This document shows, in pieces, positions 15,360-27,100 of a stretch of DNA of 64,000 nt. The stretch's first letter is position 1, and every line of letters begins with the position of its first letter. A program made the position numbers and the translations under genes. The notes under the pieces were generated by a model. It was given only the letters and a program-made list of their open reading frames with translations. It did not search any database and was not told where the DNA came from. This stretch comes from Hypericum androsaemum. Its lineage: Eukaryota > Streptophyta > Magnoliopsida > Malpighiales > Hypericaceae. The DNA lies in assembly GCA_963995505.1 (NCBI GenBank), contig OZ023184.1, forward strand, positions 496,001-560,000, in the 5' to 3' direction.

Positions 15360-18300
15360 GTTGCTTGGCGTGGAATTGCAGGGGATTAGGCCATCCTCTG
15401 ACAATTCAGGTTCTTAGAGGTCTTATTAAGAAGTTCTCTCCCTCTATTATCTTCCTTATGAAAACTAAACAACAACGTAAAAAAATGGAGAAGCTTCGTC
15501 GTAGTTGTAGATTTATTAACTGTGCCTATGTTGATCCAATTGGTAGATCGGGTGGTCTTGCCCTATGGTGGTCCGGGGATGTTCATATTGATGTTATTCA
15601 TAGTTCTAAGAACTATTTTGATACCCGGTGTTATGAGATTAAGAATTCTACTGTCTGGTTTTCTACTTTTGTTTATGGTGAACCTAACTCTTCTAGGAAG
15701 AAGCGTTTTTGGTTGGACTTCTTGTCCTTTTGCAGGCCCTCCACGGATCCCTGGTTGTGTATCGGCGACCTGAATCTAATCGCCCGTCCTTCGGAAAGGC
15801 AAGGCGGTGCGGCCCCTGACATTTGGCAGATGAACCTGCTTTTAGACTTTATCCAACATGGACATTTGATTGATCTCGGCTTCAAAGGTAACATCTTCAC
15901 TTGGTCTAATCGTCAACAAGGTCCGAGTTACTCTTTACAAAGGTTAGACAGATCTCTTGCGAATGCTAACTGGAGGAATCTTTTTCCTAGAGCTCAACTC
16001 TTACATGGTCCTTTCTGGGGGTCCGATCATTGCTATCTCTTCTTGAGTGTTAATTTTTTAAGAATTAGACGTAGACCATTCCGTTTTGAAGAATTTTGGC
16101 TAAGGGAGAATGGTTGTCGTGATATTATCGATCATGCTTGGACTGTTCCTCTTTTGGGTACTCCTCCTGAAATTTTTGCAAAGAAAATCAAGTCTTGCAC
16201 TAGTGACTTGATTGTTTGGAGTAGGAATAGGAATGAAAATAGACTATCTAGGATAGATTTCTTGACTTCTCAATTGCAGGTCATACAGGCCTCTAATCTG
16301 GTTGCTCGCTGTAACGATGAGGAGATCAAGATTAAAAAAGAGCTTGGTTTTTTGATGGAACAAGAAGAGATCTTCTGGAAGCAAAGGTCCAGAGTGGCTT
16401 GGGTCAACTGGGGCGATAAAAATACGACTTTTTTCCATACTTCAGCCACCCAAAGAAGACAGGTAAACCAACTTGTTCAGTTACAGCTAGAAGATGGTTC
16501 ATGGATTGATGATGAGCGTATTTTGCAAACTCATGTGTTTGATCATTTTAAGAATCTGTATTCTGCGAAACCTACTTTGAATTCTGATGAGATTATTGGT
16601 TGCATTCCGCGGCTAGTCACCTCTGCTATGTCTGCTGATTTGATTGTTCCCATCTCTGTTGATGAAATTAAGGCAGCTGTTTTTGATATGGGTGGTACCA
16701 AAAGTCCAGGCCCGGATGGGTTTTCTGGCATTTTCTATCAGAAATTTTGGAGTACGACTTCTCCTGACTTGATTGCCTTAGTTAGGGATTTATTTGCATC
16801 TGGTCGTGTGCCATCTGAACTTAATAAGACCTTTATTGCTCTCATTCCTAAGATTCCTAATCCTAGCAGTATTTATGGTTTTAGGCCGATTGGTCTATGC
16901 AATTTCGCTTACAAGGTGTACTCCAAAGTTCTTGCGAATCGTCTTAAACCTTGTATGGAATCTTTAATCTCTGAGTGTCAAGGTGCATTTGTTAAGGGTA
17001 GATCTATTCAGGATAATGTGATAATTGCCCATGAAGCTTTTCATTGCCTTAGAACTGCTTCTAGGAAGACTAAGAATTCCATGGCCATTAAACTTGATTT
17101 GAAAAAAGCTTATGACCTTGTTAATTGGAAGTTTTTGGAATCTGTTATGAGACAACTTGGCTTTCCTGAAAAGTGGATTATTTGTACTATGAGCTGCATC
17201 ACTTCTACTTCTTACAGCGTCTTATTCAATGGTCAGCCTCTTCCATGGTTCCCTTCCTTTAGGGGAATACGACAAGGTGATCTCCTTTCCCCCTTTTTAT
17301 TCCTCTTTATTTCAGACGCTTTTGCACATTTTATCGCTCGGTCCAAGAGGTTGGGGGAGATTCAGGGATTTGCTTTTAATAGACATTGTCCTTCGCTTAC
17401 ACACGTTCTCTTCGCTGACGATACTTTGCTCTTTGGCGGGGCCAATGTTCTTGAAGCCACTAAGCTGAAAGAATTACTCGTTAGTTTTTCTAATGCGTCT
17501 GGTCAAGAGATCAACTTTGACAAGTCTAGTGTTTGTTTTGCTAGATGGGAGACCATTCCTAATATACAGGTAATCACAGATATCTTGGGAATGAAGCAAA
17601 TGGCTGCAAATGACAAGTATTTGGGTCTACCTTCATTCTGGGGTAGATCCAAGCGTGAGGTTTTGAATTTCATTTTGGAAAGGATGATCACCAGGACCAC
17701 GAGCTGGAAGCAAAAGCTTCTTTCTACGGCCGGGAGGGAAGTTCTCATCAAGGCGGTTCTTTCTGCTATACCATGTTATACAATGCACTGCTTGATGTTT
17801 CCTTCTACTTTTATTGATAAGCTTAATAGCCTGGTTTCTAAGTTCTGGTGGTCAGGTGATGTGAGTATGAACAAGATCCATTGGCTTAGTTGGAGTAAAC
17901 TTACTGTTTCTAAAAGATCAGGTGGCCTCGGATTTAAAGACCTTAAGGTCTTCAATACAGCTTTATTGGCCAAGCAAGTTTAGAGGTTACATTCTAACCA
18001 GACTTCTTTGTGTTTTCGGGTCCTCAAAGGTTTATATTTTCCCAATGGTGATTTATTGTGTGCTGGCCGTGGCTTCAGACCTTCTTGGGTCTGGAATAGC
18101 CTTCTTATTGGTCAAAAAGCTATTAAGGATGATGTTCTGATTAGGATTGGCAATGGTCTAACTACAAATATTTGGACTGATCCTTGGATTCCCACTTTAC
18201 CTGGTTTTAAGTTGAACCCTAGGAACGTGATTCCTTGGGATATTTCTTCTGTTGCGGATCTCATCTGTTTGTCTACAAGTAGCTGGAGAACAGATTTGCT

Positions 18301-19486
18301 GCATAACCTTTTCAACCAGGAGGAGCAAGCTGCAATTAGCAAAATTCGAGTATGTCGGGCTGGTACTCCTGACAAAGTAATTTGGCATCACTCGGTTGAT
18401 GGCTCCTTCTCTGTCAAGAAGGGTTATCAGATTCTTAAGAACCAGGTTTGTCCTCCTTTACTTGCGAATTCTACCCACTCTGATTTACCTCTTGTGGCTG
18501 TAGGTACTTAGCAGAAACTTTGGTTGGTGGATGCTCCACCAAAAATCAAACATTTCGCATGGAGAGCTGCTCAAAATTGTCTTCCTACTGCAGCAAACTT
18601 GCACAAGAGACACTTAAACCTGTCCTCTTTATGCAAAATCTGTCTCATTGCTGATGAATCTGTTGTGCATCTTTTGTTCGAATGCTCTTTTGCAAGAGCC
18701 GCTTGGTTTTGCATCCCTCTCTCTTCCAGTTTCGACCCTATCCTTCACGTTAATTTTGGGGGCTGGCTGAAGTTTTTATTTGACAGTTTTTCTTCTGGTG
18801 GTAATAGAAGATTGTTGTCTTTCGCCCTGCACTTGTGCTGGTCCATCTGGTTATGTAGAAATAAATTTATCTTTGATGGCCTAGTACCTGATCCTCGTGG
18901 TATTGTTATCCAAGCCACTTATTTTTGTTATGAAACTTTGCAGGTTCTAGGTACTGCAGCAATTGATTCGTTGGGTTTCAACTCAACTTCAACTTCATGG
19001 GTTGCTCCGGACGCTGGGACCTTGAAGTTCAACTGCGATGCCTCCTGGATTGAAGACTCGTCTTCCTCGGGAGTTGCTACAGTTGTCAGAAACTCGGACG
19101 GCTTTCTTCTCGAAGGTCAGACCATGCGGATTTCTGCCTCTTCTCCGTTGGAGGCTGAAATTCTCGCAATTCATGCCACTGTCAAGATTATTCAACTTCG
19201 CTTTTCTCTTGTGGCTACTACAATCGAAACAGACTGCCGGCTAGCATACATCTTCTTGTCTGATCCTCACCCGAAGGTCCCTTGGCAACTGGAGACTTTG
19301 ATTCTGGATCTTCGAGAAGATTTATGCTCCCTTCCTTTGTGCGAACTTAGTCTTATTAACCGTTTGCAAAACCTTGTCGCTGATTGGGTTTGTAAACTTT
19401 GTAGGCTAGGTTCTCTACCTTTGGATTGGTCTACCATCCACCCGCTCGAGCTTGATGCTCTCTTGTATTCGGATTTCCCGACTTAA
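15356..19486 (+). pseudogene. LINE ORF2 polyprotein (EN-RT-zf-RVT-RNase H), two nonsense codons
   Basis: The ATG overlaps the ORF1 stop (ATGA at 15356-15359). The endonuclease domain opens with SCLAWNCRGLG and contains GDLNLI and GSDHCYLFL. RT motifs: SPGPDGFSGIFYQKFW, RPIGLCNFAYKVYSKVLANR, LDLKKAYDLVNW, GIRQGDLLSPFLF and catalytic FADD (about 17416). The zf-RVT region spans about 18380-18720 and the C-terminal RNase H domain (KFNCDASW, EAEILAIHAT, ETDCRLAY) spans about 19020-19400. In-frame TAG codons at 17981-17983 and 18509-18511 both stand where a Trp is expected (AKQV-W-R and GT-W-QKLW). Without these two stops the frame would be open throughout, so the copy is young but inactive. Confidence 0.92.
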
Positions 19487-19543
19487 TTGTCGTTTTTAAT
19501 ATATAATATATTTTTCTTTTAAAAAAAAAAGTAAAGAAAAGTG

Positions 19544-19822
19544 ATTTTTTTGGTGAAATTTAAATTGTTTCCACAATTTCGGATCCTAGACGGTCATGAG
19601 ATTCGATCCTCCCACCTCATGTTTAAGCAGTAATACCGTATTCATTAGACCATACATGAGTCGGTAAGAAAGTGAAGTTTAACCACCCTACACTCGAGTT
19701 TTTATAAAACGACGGTACAACCACCACCACTCGTTTTGCCTTTGGCTACTTTTCTGATAAAAATAAAACCAACAACTTCCTTCTTCTTCCATTTTCCATT
19801 CAATCCCAAATATAAAATTGCA
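19544..19822 (+). promoter_or_regulatory. Truncated upstream region of ALMT with TATA-like box
   Basis: Only 279 bp separate the LINE target duplication from the ALMT start codon. A TATA-like TATAAAA occurs at 19703-19709, about 114 nt upstream of the ATG, a usual distance allowing for a 5'UTR. The tRNA-like sequence overlaps this region. The LINE insertion has pushed any further upstream control elements at least 6.4 kb away. Confidence 0.5.
19590..19666 (-). other. tRNA-like (SINE-head-like) sequence in the ALMT upstream region
   Basis: Read on the minus strand, TGGTCTAATGAATACGG resembles a Pol III A box, and about 40 nt later GGATCGAATCTC resembles a B box. The spacing fits a tRNA-derived SINE head. 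It does not fold as a complete tRNA in my reading and no A-tail or target duplication was found, so the call is tentative. Confidence 0.35.
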
Positions 19823-22800
19823 ATGGCAGCGAAGACCGGATCTTTTAGGCAGATTTTCCTAGAGAGGGGCCAAGAGAGGCTGCTTTCCAGAAAAGGGTAC
19901 TCGGATTTGGGCCTCTACAGCTCTGAGGACGGAGAGGAAAGGGTTAAATGTCGGTGCTTCAGGTGGGTCTCTGACGGGATCATCAGCTTCTCCAATGGCT
20001 GTCGTGACATGGGAATTGAGCTTTACGAGATGGGGAAGGCGGACCCCAGGAAACTCATCTTCGCTGCCAAGATGGGGCTGGCTCTCGCCATTGTCTCCTT
20101 GGTCATTTTCTTCAAGGAGCCTCTTCAAGAGGTTAACCAGTACTCCATCTGGGCCATCCTCACCGTTGTTGTTGTTTTCGAGTTCAGTGTCGGTAAGCAT
20201 ATCGAGTTCTTCGGGTCTTGTCGAATTTTCGGATTGTGTTTGATGATTCTCTGATGCTTAACTATAGGTGCAACGCTTAACAAGGGTTTTAACCGTGCTT
20301 TGGGGACGCTAACCGCCGGAAGCCTGGCTCTTGGGATAGCCGAGCTCTCTAATTATGCCGGAGATTTCCAAGAAGTCATTACAGTTATCAGCATTTTCAT
20401 TGCAGGATTGTCTGCAAGTTATGTGAAGTTGTATCCCAAGTTGAAGTCTTACGAATATGGGTTTCGTGTATTCTTGTTGACATATTGCATAGTGATGGTG
20501 TCTGGAAGCTCGTCTTCGTTCTTCCAGACGGCTCTGTATCGGCTGTTGCTTATTGCGATTGGTGCTGGGATAGGTTTGGTTGTGAATATATGTTTGTTCC
20601 CCATTTGGTCCGGGGAGGATCTACATAAGCTGGTGGTGAAGAATTTCATGGGAGTTGCTGTCTCTTTAGAAGGTTGGTTTCAAACTTAGATGACCGTATA
20701 TCTGTTTATTTCCTCCTATTGTACCACAATAAATGTTGTTCAACTGATTTTTGACGGAGTCTGATTAATTAGGTTGTGTCAATGGTTATCTACAATGCGT
20801 GGCATATGAGAGAATTCCTTCAAAAATTCTGACGTATCAAGCTTCTGATGACCCATTGTACAGTGGTTATCGATCCGCTGTACAATCGAGCACGCAAGAG
20901 GATTCTCTGGTGAGTCTATATAACATCCCTTTCTACCTTAGTTTCTTCTTTTCGGTAGTTCAGATAACAAGCGACTTGACCGTATGGGAGCCACCTCATG
21001 GACCCTGCCAATCATTCAACTATCCTCGTGCATTCAGTAGTTTCTTCTTGCAGCTAGAATTCGCAATATGGGAGCCACCTCACGGACCTTACAAATCATT
21101 CAACTATCCTTGGAGAAGTTATGTCAAAGTGAGTGGAGCATTGAGACATTGTGCATTCATGGTGATGGCAATGCACGGATGCATACTTTCAGAAATCCAG
21201 GTAACTCGAGATCCGTCTATTTAGCAGACATATATCCTAAAAACTTCCCTTCGAAATTATTTTCCTGGAAAATGAAATATTTTCTTGCATTTGAAAGTTC
21301 ATTGTGAAATCTCTTGTATGGGGTTCAAGGTGGGGGCGGGGTACCTGGGGGAAGGGAGAACGACTTGCCTTTTGTCTTTAGTACAAAAGTATTTTCCCGC
21401 GGCATCATGTTATTTTGCCTTTGGTGGAAAATATTTCCCATTGTCAAATTTTTATTGAAGGTATCAAACTTGGTCCAAGTTTAAAAGAAATTTCTCTTGC
21501 TGTTATTTTGTCTTCTACGTATTCGTGGTCGTGTAGTGCCACACAGTTGATGGCTTCTTAATTACTATTTCCCTATTGTTTCAGATAATATAACATCAAG
21601 CTATATCTTTCTCTTGTTGGGATGTCCTTTGGATAGCAGTTCTAAATGCTTCTTAGCTTCTTCGAGTAGTGATTGTCGGAAACTGCTTTTCCTCAACATC
21701 GAACACTTGCGTATCATCCTAATGAGTCAGCAGTAGCTAGTAATAGGGAACAACTTCAGAAACTGGCAGTCCAATGCACGGAAGCATTTTTGTCTCTTCT
21801 TGCTAAACAATCGATAGTGGACCACCGGCTTGCCTGGTATATTATTAGTTCAGACTTCAGAGGTGCTCTTTGGTGGAAAGAAGTGCAGACAATATCGTTC
21901 TAAGATGAACATAAATCATGACCTTACTTGAACATGATCTCTTCTATAGGTTGACCTTAAGCACTAAAGATGATCATAAATCTAAGTATAGAAGGTTCCT
22001 GGCTGCCTTTTTCTATTATTATCTGCTATACTATTGTAATGTACTTGAGCCTTGAACATAGATTCATCCAGGGATTGAGGATCTTCTGTTGTACAAAAAG
22101 TAATTAAACAGGCAATTGAAGTTATGGGAGTATGATTTTGATAATCTGGCGACACGCTGTTGCACCTGTGTGGTATCAGAATGCTTCTAAACTTTTTCTC
22201 GCAGGCACCGGCAGAGAAAAGGCAGGTGTTTGCTAATGAGCTCCAGAGGGTCGGCAACGAGGGAGCAAGAGTCTTGCGCGAGCTTGGTAGAAAGATGGAA
22301 AAGATGGAGAGGCTGAGTTCTCAGGATATTCTAGTCGAAGTACACCAAGCAGCAGAAGAGTTGCAGTTGAAGATAGACAGGAATTCATACATTTTGGTGA
22401 ATTTTGAAAGCTGGGAGGCTGCTGGACTGCAGCGTAAAGAAGTCGAAGAACGTCAGAACGCCATGGAACGCAAAGATGACGGAGGCATTGTGATCAACTC
22501 CCTCAATGAAACATTCGGTGTTCAACGTCACGGTAGTTTTAGCATTAACACCCCTGTACCAACGTTGACATCAACCGATAGTATGTTGAAGCAGCAGCCA
22601 GTTTCCTGGCCCCGTCTTTCCTTCACAGGTGGTGGTTCAATGCTCACTGAGCCAGATTCCAAGGTGTACGAGAGTGCAAGCTCTTTGTCTCTAGCAACAT
22701 TCACATCATTGCTGATGGAGTTTGTGGCAAGACTTCAGAACATCGTTGAGGAGTTTCAAGAGCTCAGCGAGGTAGCCAACTTTAAGGAACCTACAGACCA

Positions 22801-22861
22801 ACCAGAGGAGAAAATGGCAGTTGGGTTTTGGTCCAGATTGGGAGGGTGCTTCCGGTCTTAG
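19823..22861 (+). CDS. ALMT: Aluminium-activated malate transporter (ALMT family anion channel)
   Basis: Five exons keep one frame: 19823-20192, 20268-20672, 20773-20909, 21054-21200 and 22205-22861. They encode 571 residues, a normal ALMT length. The N-terminal half is the membrane domain: [20 protein letters not shown], a cluster of hydrophobic helices, [31 protein letters not shown] and [14 protein letters not shown]. The conserved WEPPHG motif (exon 4) starts the cytosolic domain, followed by [14 protein letters not shown] and a helical C-terminus ending [10 protein letters not shown]. ALMTs are voltage-gated malate/anion channels of the plasma membrane or vacuole. An extended N-terminus with a [10 protein letters not shown] stretch suggests the vacuolar-type clade, but this is inference. 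Intron 3 contains a duplicate of the WEPPHG-encoding segment. The gene is intact; the copy in the tandem duplicate is dead. Confidence 0.92.
20967..21053 (+). repeat. Partial duplicate of ALMT exon 4 start, usable through an alternative 3' splice site
   Basis: The segment encodes [19 protein letters not shown], closely resembling [18 protein letters not shown] at the start of exon 4. A TTCAG acceptor at 20962-20966 would splice in phase to exon 3, and the 87 nt read openly into exon 4 without a stop. Use of this site would add 29 residues that repeat the conserved motif. Otherwise it is a decayed exon duplication inside intron 3. Confidence 0.55.
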
Positions 22862-24195
22862 AAGAAGTAAGGATTGGTAAAACAATTCTGTGAATAGCAT
22901 ACAAAATTTTGCTCACTTTTGTTTTCATCTTTTAAACGAGTGAACAGCTAAAAAGTTTTGGAAGGAAGATTTTAGAAACTCCATACCATACGTACTATTT
23001 CCCTATTTTTGAATGGAAATTGTAAGTCACTTGAACTCCCAACATTTTCTTGCAACTTTTGAGACAGACTTTCCATGAGCGTTTTGTATTCATGTCGCTG
23101 ATATCTATATTATGATTATGCATGTTAAGATAGATTTTATCGTATAGCCTTCGGGACTTCCACTGTCTTCTTGTGCGTTTGAAGCTTTGACTAGTTCGTA
23201 ATTTAATACAGGGCAAATTACCTTATAGTCCCTGGTGTGTAGTGAAATTACCTCTCGGGTCCTTTTCATTGAAAAAGTTATTTTAGCGACGTTTAGCACT
23301 CTTTTTTTCCGTTTTTATCGTAAAAATGACCAAATTGTCCTTTAAAAAAAATCTATCTTCTTCGACCTTTGAAGATCTTCATCAACATTCAAACAACAAA
23401 CCCAGAAACGTTAAAATTAAATGTCCGACAACCGACCCATCCACGGAACTCAAAACCTCTTTCGCGAGAAACCAGAAACGTTAATATATGTCATGTTTCT
23501 TATCAAAAAAAAAGTCTGTGTTAAAAAGATTTTAGAACCCGATTACACGTTATTAATTACGAGTTATTAGTTACGAGAGTGACGGAGATTCTAACATTAT
23601 ATATATATATGTATGTGTGTATATATATTTTTGTCACCGGGAGGTTCGCCTTTGGCAGTTATCGTGCTCCTGCTCCTACCTAGCCCTATGTTACAAAATG
23701 GGCCGGAGCAAATTTTTAACCAAACTGGGTCTTTTCGACGAAATAAATTTCCATAAAGAAAGAAAAATCAAATATTAAATTAATCAGACAGAAAAACAAG
23801 GAAAAGGAAAAGAAATCAATCCCCCCCCCCCCCCTGGCAGGTTCCCGAAGGCAGCCGGCGGAAAGGAACGCCCGAGATCGGTGAGCTTTCTAATTAAATT
23901 TCGCAGCATTATTTTAACCTAATCTTTCCTTAGAAGCAAATCCATAATTTCACCGCGCCAAATGATTTGTAATAATCACGGAACATCTCCTATGCCGTTT
24001 GGCCTTTCCGGAAACTGAAATTCATTTTTATATGAAGAAGCGATTAGTTCCGTTCTAATCTCTTGTTGTATTTATTTTCTACTCAATTTATCTCTCTTGT
24101 AAGTTTTTTTCTCAACTTTCTTTTCATTTCGCTCGAATTCGTATGACGGTTAGTTAGGGCTCACGCGGTTGTTCGAAAGGGGGGCTGAAGCAATA
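22862..24195 (+). other. Intergenic region ALMT to PP2A-A, with 5'UTR of PP2A-A
   Basis: It contains the ALMT 3'UTR, a copy-A-specific insertion (23209-23480), a TA/TG microsatellite near 23601-23628 and a 16-base C run at about 23821-23836. The stretch GTTCCCGAAGGCAGCCGGCG, followed by GATCG|GTGAGC at about 23880, looks like a 5'UTR exon and leader-intron donor for PP2A-A. The same segment in copy B (about 49376-49450) has CT repeats in place of the C run. Confidence 0.5.
23209..23480. mobile_element. 272-bp insertion present only in copy A
   Basis: Copy B lacks this segment. In copy A it is bracketed by TTAATA (23203-23208 and 23481-23486), a possible 6-bp target duplication. It begins CAGGGCAAATTACC. 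No terminal inverted repeat or coding potential was seen, so its class is unknown. Confidence 0.5.
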
Positions 24196-27100
24196 ATGTC
24201 CATGGTCGACGAGCCGCTCTATCCGATAGCGGTTCTCATAGACGAGTTGAAGAACGATGACATACAGCTGCGGTTGAACTCGATCCGTAGGCTATCCACG
24301 ATTGCGCGTGCTCTAGGAGAGGAGCGTACGCGCAAGGAGCTGATACCGTTCCTGAGCGAGAATAATGACGATGACGACGAGGTGCTTCTTGCAATGTCGG
24401 AGGAGCTGGGGGCGTTTATTCCGTACGTAGGGGGTGTTGAGCATGCCCATGTCTTGCTCCCGCCTCTGGAGACCCTGTGCACAGTCGAGGAAACTTGTGT
24501 TAGAGACAAGGCCGCGGAGTCGTTATGCCGGATTGGTTCCCAAATGAGAGAGGGTGATTTGGTCGATTACTTCATTCCTCTGGTCAAGGTGAGAGAATTA
24601 ATTATAGTATATAATTTGTTTAACAATGTGTGGCTTCTTAGATTGCTTGTGTATCTTTTGACGGCTTACTTATGGGTTTGGATCATCACATGGTCTCGTT
24701 TTGATATTTTCTGCGTTTCTGATCTGTCCTTCAGAGATTGGCAGCTGGGGAGTGGTTCACAGCTCGAGTCTCTGCGTGTGGCCTTTTCCACATTGCCTAC
24801 CCAAGTGCCTCAGATATGCTAAAAACAGAACTAAGGTCAATATACAGCCAGCTTTGCCAAGATGACATGCCCATGGTTAGGAGGGCAGCTGCCACAAATC
24901 TGGGAAAATTTGCTGCCACAGTCGAACCCGCTCATTTGAAAGTGGATGTTATGTCAATGTTTGATGATCTCACCCAGGATGGTAATTCAGCTTCTTTACA
25001 ATGGGGGAAGAATTGTCTCTTTCATATGTATTTTAGGATCTCCTCTGTTACAAACCCTGCCTCTGCTGAATGGTAGTGGTTAACCGCAATTGAATTGCTT
25101 AAATGGCTGAATAAAGAAGTGATTTAGTTAGTTCTATGGCATGTCGTTACTAGTTGGTGATGTGTAGAGCTATTATACAGGGAAGCCGATGGTTAGATGC
25201 TATTAAGAAGTATCTTGATTTGATAAAATGAGTTTTTTTAACTGTTTGGGTATTTTTGTTCTGCACTTTGCCCTATCTGATCGTTTATGGCTTTATACTG
25301 AGTGTCCGTATATTTCAACTTTCAGATCAAGATTCTGTTCGCCTATTGGCGGTTGAGGGTTGTGCTGCTCTTGGAAAATTGTTGGAGCCTCAGGACTGTG
25401 TGGCCCATATTCTTCCTGTCATTGTCAATTTCTCTCAGGTACTAGCATATTTACAGCCAGTACTCTGCATAACCTGAAAACAATTGAAAAGAATTTAGTT
25501 GGAAGGAATATCCTTGTTGGCTGTTAGCTCTGTTTTGCTTTGTTTCCATATGTAAAAGATGAAGTTGAAAGATTAATATGGTGCACTAAAAAGATACTAA
25601 AAAGCAACTGCCACTTCTATACTTGGCTCGTATTTGGCAAATATACTAGCAATCTTTGAGACCAAAAGGGAAGTTGGTCATTTCAAGCTTATTCCATTGA
25701 ACTCTAGATTTTCCATTGGATGATCCAGTGTCTTCTTGCTAATTTGGCCCCATGGTTTCCGAGTGCATTTGGGGACGAGTTGTTTCTTTCCCTAACATTC
25801 ACCTTTAAGGTTTCCTTTTGTTTTTTCCTTTAGGACAAGTCATGGCGGGTTAGGTACATGGCAGCAAATCAACTGTATGAACTCTGCGAAGCTGTGGGGC
25901 CTGAGCCTACTAGGTATAAGTCTAATATGAATTTTCAATTGTTTTTTTCTTTGTTCTTTGTGCCCTTGCGCTAGATTCTAGACCCAATCTTCAGTGTATT
26001 TGCTTCAAAAGATCTGTTGGGACTTGGACATTATTAATTTTCAGGACGGACTTGGTCCCAGCATATGTGCGCTTACTGCGGGATAACGAGGCTGAAGTAC
26101 GTATTGCAGCTACTGGCAAAGTGACCAAGTTTTGTCGGATTCTCAGTCCAGAACTTGCTATTCAGCACATTCTCCCCTGTGTCAAGGTGCAATGCAGTGA
26201 AGGACCCCACTTTAATTTTTCTTTCTGTAGCAATAGAATGGCTCTTTTACAATGATCGGCCTTTTGAGTCTTGGTGCTACTGTAGTTGCTCTACTAGTGT
26301 CTTATCGATCATGGACAAAGAGTGGAAATAGCCTCTTTGCAGAAAATACAAAGTTTGCATATGAACTTGCACACTGTCCCCCTAGCCCCACACTACCTGG
26401 GGAGAGCTCGTGCACAGGGGTTTGCCATTGGGTAGTCTCTGTCAAAGGCCAACTTTGTCTCTATTTTTCTTTTTGCATATCTTCTTACGCTGTTGGTTCT
26501 TTCCTCTCTTTTTCAGGACCTTTCATCAGATTCTTCACAGCACGTGCGCTCCGGTTTGGCTTCTGTCATAATGGGAATGGCTCCTGTTCTTGGGAAGGTA
26601 GTAGTGCCCAATGAGGATTATTTCTATTTCTTTCTCATTAAATGTTGTTAAGTTTCTAATTCGTTTCCTACCATTTTTTAGAACACTTTCTATTTCTGAA
26701 ACTTTAGTTTTCAGCTTACTCTTCTTATTTAACATTAGGCAACATTTTATTGTGTAGCACAAAGTTTGCTCTTTGATGTTTGCCTCAATCCATACAGGAC
26801 GCAACTATAGAGCAGCTTCTTCCTATTTTCCTTTCCCTTTTGAAGGATGAATTCCCTGATGTGCGTCTCAACATAATTAGCAAGCTTGATCAAGTGAACC
26901 AGGTCAGCAACCTCTTCTTATGTTACATTAATTGAACTGGTATAAGCAATTTGATAGCATTCATGTTTTGAGAAGGCCCGATCTGTTTTGCTATTTAAAA
27001 CTCTGTTGGTAAGATTTCTGTTTTCCAATATTGCCATTTCAGGTATTCCTCGTGCATCTGGCACCCTGTTTCTTTTGGTTGTAGCATCATTTCTTGATTA

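Larger units (their letters stand above)
13076..19529 (+). mobile_element. Full-length L1-type LINE (non-LTR retrotransposon)
   Basis: A 6,454-bp element is flanked by a 14-bp target-site duplication AGTAAAGAAAAGTG (13062-13075 and 19530-19543). It ends in an A-tract directly before the right duplication. Order: short pyrimidine-rich 5'UTR (13076-13207) with tandem CT-rich units, ORF1 (13208-15359), ORF2 (15356-19486), and a 3'UTR of about 40 bp. Domain order in ORF2 is endonuclease, reverse transcriptase, zinc-knuckle-like zf-RVT and C-terminal RNase H, the plant L1 layout. The perfect target duplication suggests fairly recent insertion, but several inactivating mutations are already present. 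Confidence 0.93.

Noticed and set aside
21673..21903. Frame in ALMT intron 4 ([20 protein letters not shown] region) as a possible exon
   Set aside because: Exon 4 to exon 5 joins directly to give the conserved SEIQAP-EKRQVF sequence. The frame is broken in copy A and does not match ALMT proteins I recognise.
24169..24822. PP2A-A starting upstream of 24196 and reading through intron 1
   Set aside because: The upstream start would be TTG and is unconserved. The GT-AG intron 24589-24734 restores the canonical protein, and copy B has the same ATG.
26252..26614. 120-codon frame in PP2A-A intron 5 to exon 6
   Set aside because: It covers intron sequence and reads exon 6 in the wrong frame; the PP2A-A exon structure explains the conserved part.
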